Assembly: GCA_937890485.1 (NCBI GenBank)
Contig: CALBXN010000102.1
Coordinates: 1-8,691 of the forward strand
Direction of reading: 5' to 3'
Length of the DNA: 8,691 bases
DNA from: an uncultured Treponema sp.
GTDB lineage: Bacteria; Spirochaetota; Spirochaetia; Treponematales; Treponemataceae
Shown here: one piece after another, positions 4,974 to 8,627 of the stretch
How the letters are laid out: the number at the start of each line of letters is the position of its first letter
How positions within the stretch are numbered: the first letter of the stretch is position 1
Notes under the pieces: model-generated
Seen by the model: the letters and a program-made list of their open reading frames with translations, nothing else
The model's database searches: none
What the model was told of the DNA's origin: nothing
Translations under genes and position numbers: made by a program

Positions 4974-5247
4974 ACTCACGCATTATTTCAAATTCTTCAT
5001 ACATAATCTGAACATCCTCATCCCAATCCATATCAGTATTATAACAATTCTCCCACATCCACATTTCATCTGCATAGTCACGATTCATTTCGTCATATTC
5101 TTGGTCTTGCCACGCAAAATTAATGCGGTCTTTCAGTTCATAATATGTCTCATAATCATACTCATCCCATTCTTCTTTAGGATGTGATTCTAAAAAATCA
5201 TTTAAAGATTCTTCAAGTTCCCATGGATTTTCATAATCTCTATACAT
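4960..5247 (-). CDS. strongly acidic small protein (95 aa)
   Basis: 95 aa with 33 Asp/Glu and only 6 Lys/Arg (net charge about -27), and many Tyr and Trp (for example WDEYDYETYYELKDRI, DEMWMWENCY). A helical, surface-acidic protein is expected. This composition resembles DNA-mimic proteins used by phages and plasmids against restriction, but no Ocr, ArdA or similar signature is recognised, so that is only a hypothesis. GCGAGGTG lies before the ATG. A +1-frame open stretch continues past its stop. Confidence 0.82.
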   Translation of the reverse strand: MYRDYENPWELEESLNDFLESHPKEEWDEYDYETYYELKDRINFAWQDQEYDEMNRDYADEMWMWENCYNTDMDWDEDVQIMYEEFEIMREYGEI

Positions 5248-5275
5248 AATACACCTCGCAATTTCAATTTCGATT

Positions 5276-5647
5276 TTAACAAATGGATTTGAATTTTCTA
5301 ATCAAATCATAAAGTCGTTCATTAGCATCCATAGCACTCTTATACTGATTATAGTCATCAATATAATTAGCATACTTGTCAATTTGATTGTCAATATAAC
5401 GAATAATTTCATCATTATTCAAATCGCAAATTTCTTTTTCAATTTTACATTCTGGATGTTTAGATTTAAGTTCTTTAAACATCTGATTTCCCTCATCTTT
5501 AGAAACTATTTTACCATCCACTACACAAAGATAATTGCCATTTTCAGCAATATATTTAATAAAAGAATGATATTTAGTCAATCCATATAAAGGTTTAGGG
5601 ATATATCGCATAATAGGTTTATAACTTAAATATGTTTTCTGAATCAT
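5276..5647 (-). CDS. hypothetical protein (123 aa)
   Basis: 123 aa from the ATG at 5647, six bases after GCGGGAGG; an in-frame TTG five codons earlier overlaps that site. The N-terminus is basic and aromatic (TYLSYKPIMRYIPKPLYGL), the middle has a hairpin NYLCVVDGKIVSKDEG, and the C-terminal half is helical, ending ANERLYDLIRKFKSIC. The ERLYDLI helix is shared with the 75-aa protein at 3822-4049. No family recognised. Gaps of 28 and 33 bp place it firmly in the operon. Confidence 0.82.
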   Translation of the reverse strand: MIQKTYLSYKPIMRYIPKPLYGLTKYHSFIKYIAENGNYLCVVDGKIVSKDEGNQMFKELKSKHPECKIEKEICDLNNDEIIRYIDNQIDKYANYIDDYNQYKSAMDANERLYDLIRKFKSIC

Positions 5648-5680
5648 AGAAACCTCCCGCAAAATTTCAATCTCAAATTA

Positions 5681-5995
5681 TTAAACCAAATTGAAACCTC
5701 GATTTTGATTTTCATATGCAATATCTAACAGCCACCTTGGAGCTTTTTGTCCCTTGGAATTATAAACACGCTTAATCTGATTCGGTCTTGCAATTAAATC
5801 TGTTACGTGTTTACGTGTACGTGTATTGTAAATTTTGATAATTGCAGTATCTGTTACAACATGGATTTCAGTTCCATTTTTATGACCACGGTCTAACTCT
5901 GCCGAAAAAATATCTCTGCCGAATCCGATATATTTTTCAATAACCATAGTTCTCACCGCAATATTCTTGTCATTCTTATAGTGCATAGTATCCAT
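5681..5995 (-). CDS. conserved basic hypothetical protein (104 aa)
   Basis: 104 aa. The segment TDTAIIKIYNTRTRKHVTDLIARPNQIKRVY (about residues 48-78), followed by APRWLLDIAYENQNRGFN, has the pattern IIKIYN...T.LIARP.QIKR.......LL..A.E.Q..G.N, which I recall from small Firmicutes phage and mobile-element proteins of unknown function. It is basic, unlike most neighbours. The leader TTTTGCGAGGTGAATTATG is identical to that of the 75-aa gene. An alternative start at a later Met or Val is possible but lacks a ribosome site. Confidence 0.83.
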   Translation of the reverse strand: MDTMHYKNDKNIAVRTMVIEKYIGFGRDIFSAELDRGHKNGTEIHVVTDTAIIKIYNTRTRKHVTDLIARPNQIKRVYNSKGQKAPRWLLDIAYENQNRGFNLV

Positions 5996-6025
5996 AATTC
6001 ACCTCGCAAAATTAAAATAAGAATT

Positions 6026-6148
6026 TTACATTAATGCTTCAATTACAATATGCAATAAATAAAATTCAATACAAGTTATTATTACTGTAAAAATTGCAAG
6101 CTGAATATATATCTTAAGAATTCTTTTTTTCAGTTTTTTCATATTCAT
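6026..6148 (-). CDS. single-span membrane peptide (40 aa)
   Basis: A 40-codon frame from ATG at 6148 to TAA. It reads MNMKKLKKRILKIYIQLAIF then a hydrophobic run to the end (about residues 13-36 membrane). A strongly positive N-terminus predicts an N-in single-pass protein. CGGGAGG lies eight bases before ATG, the same class of ribosome site as at 1562 and 5647. Size and layout fit small phage membrane peptides, but no family is recognised. It is 30 bp before the 104-aa gene and 60 bp after the 109-aa gene. Confidence 0.78.
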   Translation of the reverse strand: MNMKKLKKRILKIYIQLAIFTVIITCIEFYLLHIVIEALM

Positions 6149-6208
6149 AATTATTCCTCCCGAAAATTTTTAATTCAAAATTAATACTCTCTGTAATCGT
6201 CATATCAA

Positions 6209-6538
6209 TTATACAAATGCAATCTGCGAAACAGATTTTTCAACCATAATGCAATTCTGATTAAGTGTATGGTTCAGCTTAAAACATATATTTTCAATAT
6301 GCTCGTCATCTGTTCCAACGATTTTAACAACAATACTTGTTTCGTTAGTTTCATTTCCGAATTCATCTACCCAATGACCGAATGATTTTGTAAACGTAGC
6401 ACCACCCACGATATTTGTAACGACATTCTTAACTGTCTGCATAGCAAAATCATCATCAATAATCTGAGTATAAGTGTCCTTATCATTTAAACCTACATAC
6501 AAAATATATGTAGCGATATTCTCAAAATTAATACCCAT
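6209..6538 (-). CDS. DUF3574-like protein (109 aa)
   Basis: 109 aa. Layout: YILYVGLNDKDTYTQII strand and helix at the N-terminus, a central FTKSFGHWVDEFGNETNETSIVVKIVG, then DDEHIENICFKLNHTLNQNCIMVE. The order (strand with G-N-KD, G-W-D--G---E-S-VV-I, acidic helix, Q-x-V strand) resembles DUF3574 proteins, a family of unknown function; this is a visual match only. GCAGAAAGGAG precedes the ATG. Its long, C-free leader RNA and promoter P3 lie upstream. Base composition is intermediate between the left operon and the right genes. Confidence 0.85.
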   Translation of the reverse strand: MGINFENIATYILYVGLNDKDTYTQIIDDDFAMQTVKNVVTNIVGGATFTKSFGHWVDEFGNETNETSIVVKIVGTDDEHIENICFKLNHTLNQNCIMVEKSVSQIAFV

Positions 6539-6603
6539 TTCAAAACTCCTTTCTGCAAAATTTAAAATCCAATTTTAGATTCAAAATAGATTTTAAAAAT
6601 CAG

Positions 6604-6737
6604 TTTCAAAATTCAAAATTAAAATTAAATTTCAAAAATCATTTTTAAAACTAAAACTCAAAATTAAAATTCAAAATTAAAAACAAAATTCAAAAATAAA
6701 ATTTAAAACTAAAATTCAAAACTAAAAATAAAACTCT
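6604..6737. repeat. 134-bp G-free imperfect A/T/C repeat tract
   Basis: Plus strand made of A, T and scattered C only, with irregular repeats of CAAAATTAAAATT and ACTAAAA. The minus-strand transcript would lack C entirely. The A-tract spacing is about 6-7 bp, not the 10-11 bp expected of strongly curved DNA. Confidence 0.7.
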
Positions 6738-6798
6738 GTTTTGATTTTTTAATTCTCAATTCAAATTTTAAAGCAGATTTTTTGAATTAGAATTTCAT

Positions 6799-6816
6799 GT
6801 TCTGGTGTACCAGAAC
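6799..6816. promoter_or_regulatory. palindrome site 4, GTTCTGGTGTACCAGAAC
   Basis: Copy 4 of 7, with centre GT instead of TA. It lies about 30-50 bases downstream of the predicted start of P3, so it is in the leader RNA. Its right half is part of an 11-bp inverted repeat with the P3 spacer. Confidence 0.75.
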
Positions 6817-6871
6817 CATGCCATTAAAATGCGAACATCTCAATGCTTACCATTATAATAGCATGGTTCTG
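6811..6871. repeat. 11-bp inverted repeat joining palindrome site 4 to P3
   Basis: CAGAACCATGC at 6811-6821 and its exact complement at 6861-6871, with 39 bp between them. The right arm lies in the spacer of promoter P3, the left arm overlaps palindrome site 4. This could let one protein bridge operator and promoter. Confidence 0.6.
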
Positions 6872-6883
6872 ATATATATGCAA
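6855..6883 (-). promoter_or_regulatory. probable promoter P3 (TTGCAT-N17-TATTAT)
   Basis: -35-like TTGCAT at 6878-6883 and -10 TATTAT at 6855-6860, spacer 17 bp ending TGC (extended -10), with TATAAT three bases later as an alternative. Predicted +1 near 6848. It overlaps the stop region of the 94-aa gene and would serve the 109-aa gene and those beyond it. Confidence 0.6.
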
Positions 6884-6884
6884 G

Positions 6885-7169
6885 CTACTTGATAAAGTCA
6901 ACAGCAAGCAATTTCTTTACTGTACCATCGCATGCGCATGGTGCTTCATCTGTAATGCGTACCATTCTACCGATAACATCAAGAACCTCATACAGTTCCT
7001 TTTCAGTAACGAAAACCTCACCATTGTCTGCACACGCTATGCATGCATCATCTGTGATTGTGTACATAGCAAGCATGCTCACAAGGTTTTCACACATAGC
7101 GCATGTTTTTTTCATGATTGTTCTATCCATTGATGTGAACTCAAGTATAGGATTTACATTTAACTTCAT
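6885..7169 (-). CDS. cysteine-rich small protein, possible metal binder (94 aa)
   Basis: 94 aa with three cysteine pairs: CAMC at 23-26, CIAC at 43-46 and CAC at 78-80. The spacing could bind zinc or another metal, though the order is not one I recognise as a known zinc finger. The rest is mixed helix and strand (EVFVTEKELYEVLDVIGRMVRIT). GC content is clearly higher than in the left operon. AGAAAGGAAG precedes the ATG; palindrome site 5 is 27 bp upstream and promoter P4 about 90 bp upstream. It has its own promoter and no terminator before P3. Function unknown. Confidence 0.85.
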   Translation of the reverse strand: MKLNVNPILEFTSMDRTIMKKTCAMCENLVSMLAMYTITDDACIACADNGEVFVTEKELYEVLDVIGRMVRITDEAPCACDGTVKKLLAVDFIK

Positions 7170-7195
7170 TTTGTTTGCTTCCTTTCTGTTTAGCT

Positions 7196-7213
7196 GTTCT
7201 GGTGTACCAGAAC
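7196..7213. promoter_or_regulatory. palindrome site 5, GTTCTGGTGTACCAGAAC
   Basis: Copy 5 of 7, centre GT. It lies in the leader of the 94-aa gene, 27 bp before the ATG and about 40 bases after the predicted start of P4, the same offset from the start codon as sites 1 and 3. Confidence 0.75.
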
Positions 7214-7258
7214 TCGGTTTTGAGAATTAAAATCGGCTTTTCGCCTACCTCTATTATA

Positions 7259-7286
7259 ATTATAGCATTTTCTAAATGTATGTCAA
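7259..7286 (-). promoter_or_regulatory. consensus promoter P4 (TTGACA-N16-TATAAT)
   Basis: -35 TTGACA at 7281-7286 and -10 TATAAT at 7259-7264, with TGC before the -10. Apart from one missing base and a few substitutions it is the same sequence as P1. Predicted +1 near 7252; the leader begins with a small GGC-GAAAA-GCC hairpin and then carries palindrome site 5. Confidence 0.85.
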
Positions 7287-7324
7287 GTATCCCGCAAATT
7301 TTGTTTTTTCCAATTAAACGTTGT

Positions 7325-7350
7325 TATATGTGTGTATGTATGCATGTATG
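7325..7350. repeat. 26-bp alternating purine-pyrimidine tract
   Basis: Strict alternation of purine and pyrimidine, mostly TG and TA steps, which is sequence able to form Z-DNA or to melt easily. It ends three bases before palindrome site 6. Confidence 0.7.
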
Positions 7351-7352
7351 AA

Positions 7353-7370
7353 GTTCTGGTGTACCAGAAT
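7353..7370. promoter_or_regulatory. palindrome site 6, GTTCTGGTGTACCAGAAT
   Basis: Copy 6 of 7; the 16-bp core is intact with centre GT. No gene start or leftward promoter is found within about 30 bp on its left; the nearest downstream element is promoter P4, 67 bp away. It is flanked by two alternating purine-pyrimidine tracts. Confidence 0.7.
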
Positions 7371-7422
7371 CCTTTGGGGGAAATTTTGGGGCAAAATTTA
7401 AATTAGCAATTAAAATGCGAAA

Positions 7423-7459
7423 ATGCATACGCACATACACACGCATATGTACGTATGCA
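7423..7459. repeat. 37-bp alternating purine-pyrimidine tract with inverted ends
   Basis: Thirty-seven bases of unbroken purine-pyrimidine alternation. Its ends TGCATACG (7424-7431) and CGTATGCA (7452-7459) form an 8-bp inverted repeat with a 20-base loop. Confidence 0.7.
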
Positions 7460-7545
7460 AATGCCCACGCATGTATACCTGGGGCAAATTTTTTGACCCT
7501 ATTAAAACACGAGCGCAAAAGGCAAAGTCATGGAAAATTTAGGGC

Positions 7546-7573
7546 AAAAAAAAACGGCTCGTAAGAGCCGTTT
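7546..7573 (-). terminator. intrinsic terminator of the 197-aa gene
   Basis: On the minus strand a 9-bp stem AAACGGCTC with a four-base loop is followed by nine T (A run at 7546-7554 on the plus strand). It starts 17 bp after the stop codon. This is the only clear terminator in the window, and it separates this gene from everything to its left. Confidence 0.93.
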
Positions 7574-7589
7574 AGTGATTGCATTTTGT

Positions 7590-8183
7590 TTACTTGTCAA
7601 TTGTTACCTTGATATTGTCCCATGCCTTTTCGAGCTTTGCCTTTTCATCGGCTTTGCCTTTTTTCTCAAGGCTTGCAAGTACTACCTTAAGAGCCTTTTC
7701 TACTATAGCGATATCGTCAACGATTGAGTCAGTACCTTTTGCGACTACCTTTGCGGAGTCTTTACGAAGTCCTTCCTTTACGAGTAACTCACGAACTACC
7801 TTTTGCGGAGTACTTGGAGTTATCTTGCCTGCTTTTGCAAGTGCGATTACCTTTGCGGAGTCCTTCTTGCATGCGCTCACAAGTGCGCTTGCAGTACCAC
7901 ATGGAATGTTAGCAAGTTCCGCATGTTTCCATACATGATTGAAACAATCAATCAGTGACTTTGCCTGCTTGTATCCAATACCGAAAACGTCACCGTTATG
8001 TGTGTTTTCAATCCATGCCTTGAACGAGTCTACATTGCATTCTCTGTAAAGCTCACGTTCATTAATTGTGTTTAGTATCTCAGCGACTGCTTTACTGCTT
8101 GCAGTACTTGTGAGTACTGCCTTCTCAAGATTGCTTGTTGCAATAGTGATATCCATTGTAATTGCGTTATTCTTAGTAGCCAT
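7590..8183 (-). CDS. putative DNA-binding protein with Lys-rich tail (197 aa)
   Basis: 197 aa, the longest gene. Residues 29-90 (SSKAVAEILNTINERELYRE, then SFKAWIEN, GIGYKQAKSLIDCFNHVWKH) follow the pattern 'L-ei-d--LY-e-g--sF--w-e---gi-y-qA--Li', seen in phage and plasmid proteins with a helix-turn-helix; DNA binding is therefore likely but inferred. The segment KDSAKV occurs twice (107-112 and 141-146), with a related CTTTGCGGAGT DNA word three times. The tail (163-190) is Lys/Glu-rich and helical, possibly a coiled coil. No ParB signature is seen although parS lies 115 bp upstream. GC-richer than the left genes; own promoter P5 and terminator. Confidence 0.88.
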   Translation of the reverse strand: MATKNNAITMDITIATSNLEKAVLTSTASSKAVAEILNTINERELYRECNVDSFKAWIENTHNGDVFGIGYKQAKSLIDCFNHVWKHAELANIPCGTASALVSACKKDSAKVIALAKAGKITPSTPQKVVRELLVKEGLRKDSAKVVAKGTDSIVDDIAIVEKALKVVLASLEKKGKADEKAKLEKAWDNIKVTIDK

Positions 8184-8223
8184 GATATTTACCTTTCCCT
8201 TTCTGTTTAACCATGGAATATAT

Positions 8224-8239
8224 ACGGCACTATTGCCGT
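8224..8239 (-). promoter_or_regulatory. leader hairpin of the 197-aa gene
   Basis: ACGGCA-CTAT-TGCCGT, a perfect 6-bp inverted repeat with a four-base loop, begins about five bases after the predicted start of P5. It would give a 5' hairpin on the mRNA or an operator just past the promoter. A related ATATGGCA/TGCCATAT repeat lies at 8398-8422. Confidence 0.55.
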
Positions 8240-8250
8240 GTTCACTTACT

Positions 8251-8278
8251 ATTATAGTTATCTGAAAACAAAATACAA
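8251..8278 (-). promoter_or_regulatory. promoter P5 (TTGTAT-N16-TATAAT)
   Basis: -10 TATAAT at 8251-8256 and -35-like TTGTAT at 8273-8278. Predicted +1 near 8244, with a 60-base leader to the ATG at 8183. parS lies 20 bp upstream of the -35. Confidence 0.7.
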
Positions 8279-8297
8279 GCGTTTTTTTTCGCTTGTT

Positions 8298-8313
8298 TGT
8301 TTCACGTGAAACA
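8298..8313. promoter_or_regulatory. parS: parS centromere site, TGTTTCACGTGAAACA
   Basis: Perfect 16-bp palindrome identical to the broadly conserved bacterial parS, the site bound by chromosomal ParB/Spo0J (and many plasmid ParB proteins). The dyad extends to 20 bp (8296-8315, TTTGTTTCACGTGAAACAAA). ParB loads here, spreads in a CTP-dependent way and is moved by ParA. No parA or parB gene is in the window, so either they lie elsewhere or host ParB is used. It is next to palindrome site 7 and upstream of P5. Confidence 0.85.
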
Positions 8314-8321
8314 AAGGCACG

Positions 8322-8337
8322 TTCTGGTCAACCAGAA
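8322..8337. promoter_or_regulatory. palindrome site 7, TTCTGGTCAACCAGAA
   Basis: Copy 7 of 7, with centre CA. The two 7-base arms are intact. It lies eight bases from parS, far from any start codon (138 bp before the 197-aa gene), unlike sites 1-5. Confidence 0.7.
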
Positions 8338-8370
8338 AACATATGTTCTTTTTTTAATCATATATGAATA

Positions 8371-8394
8371 TATGTTCATATGTTCATATGTTCA
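8371..8394. repeat. three tandem TATGTTCA repeats
   Basis: Exact 8-bp unit three times in a row. The unit contains TATGTTC, half of the LexA-type box CGAACATATGTTCG found at 8473, and could be iterons or a row of half-operators. A partial box, AACATATGTTC, lies just to the left at 8338-8348. Confidence 0.7.
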
Positions 8395-8397
8395 TGG

Positions 8398-8422
8398 ATA
8401 TGGCAGTGCGATTTTGCCATAT
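8398..8422. repeat. inverted repeat ATATGGCA...TGCCATAT
   Basis: 8-bp perfect arms with a 9-base loop between the tandem repeats and the LexA-type boxes. No T run follows, so it is unlikely to be a terminator. Confidence 0.5.
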
Positions 8423-8443
8423 ATAAAGGAAGGAAATTTTTTT

Positions 8444-8457
8444 CGAACATCCGTTCG
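8444..8457. promoter_or_regulatory. LexA-type box 1, CGAACATCCGTTCG
   Basis: Matches the Gram-positive LexA/DinR pattern CGAAC-N4-GTTCG exactly in both arms, with one centre base off the usual purine/pyrimidine preference. It is 29 bp centre to centre from box 2. Binding by host LexA is likely from the family; a phage repressor with the same site is the alternative. Confidence 0.65.
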
Positions 8458-8472
8458 ATTCAGTTCATAACA

Positions 8473-8486
8473 CGAACATATGTTCG
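8473..8486. promoter_or_regulatory. LexA-type box 2, CGAACATATGTTCG
   Basis: Perfect 14-bp palindrome of the Gram-positive SOS-box type. It would lie between a weak plus-strand promoter (TTCATA at 8464 and TATAGT at 8488, 18-bp spacer), suggesting it blocks rightward transcription. Confidence 0.7.
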
Positions 8487-8495
8487 ATATAGTTA

Positions 8496-8529
8496 GATTG
8501 TATTAAGTGATTAATACAATAATACAATC
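8496..8529. repeat. nested ATTGTATT inverted repeats
   Basis: ATTGTATTAA (8497-8506), four bases, then its exact complement (8511-8520), followed at once by a further AATACAATC (8521-8529), so three copies of the same word sit within 34 bp. Protein-binding or origin-like DNA is plausible. Confidence 0.6.
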
Positions 8530-8570
8530 CCATGCTGATTTTATGTATTTGTAGAAGTACAATCGTGTTT

Positions 8571-8584
8571 GTTAATTAATTAAC
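8571..8584. repeat. 14-bp palindrome GTTAATTAATTAAC
   Basis: Perfect dyad in the inverted-repeat cluster near the right edge. It resembles GTTCAATTAATTGAAC at 575-590 only in its AT core. Confidence 0.5.
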
Positions 8585-8599
8585 GATATTGTGTATTTC

Positions 8600-8627
8600 A
8601 CACAAAATATTTGAAAATATTTTGTGT
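8600..8627. repeat. 28-bp inverted repeat with 13-bp arms
   Basis: ACACAAAATATTT, two bases, then its exact complement. With no GC stem and no strand-specific T run it is not a good terminator; a dimeric protein site or part of an origin is more likely. Confidence 0.6.

Larger units (their letters stand above)
6539..6884. other. gene-free 346-bp leader: G-free A-rich tract, palindrome, promoter P3
   Basis: No frame with a ribosome site is seen on either strand. Positions 6604-6737 contain no G at all on the plus strand and consist of repeated AAAATTCAAAATTAAAA-type words, an expanded version of the short spacers at other junctions. To the right come palindrome site 4 and promoter P3, so the stretch would form a roughly 310-nt leader RNA, nearly without C, ahead of the 109-aa gene. 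Confidence 0.6.
7170..7589. other. 420-bp gene-free stretch between the 94-aa and 197-aa genes
   Basis: Holds the leader and promoter of the 94-aa gene, two palindrome sites, two alternating purine-pyrimidine tracts, repeated GGGG-AAA-TTTT words and the terminator of the 197-aa gene. A 64-codon minus-strand frame at 7324-7518 exists but follows from the alternating repeats and has no ribosome site, so it is not called. Confidence 0.7.

Noticed and set aside
6117..6203. 29-codon minus-strand frame (MTITESINFEL...)
   Set aside because: No ribosome site, and it overlaps the 40-aa membrane peptide that has a strong one.
6889..7230. 113-codon plus-strand frame opposite the Cys-rich gene
   Set aside because: No ribosome site or promoter on that strand; the minus-strand gene has both, plus leader palindrome.
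7324..7518. 64-codon minus-strand frame (HMRVYVRMHF...)
   Set aside because: It arises from the alternating purine-pyrimidine repeats, has no ribosome site and crosses a palindrome site.
7579..7938. Plus-strand frames opposite the 197-aa gene
   Set aside because: Shadows of a well-supported gene that has its own promoter, ribosome site and terminator.
2511..8337. Palindromes as CRISPR-like repeats
   Set aside because: Copies are hundreds of bases apart with genes between them; no regular spacers or cas genes.
8600..8627. 28-bp inverted repeat as an intrinsic terminator
   Set aside because: The stem is almost all A-T, and no clear T run with GC-rich stem is present.
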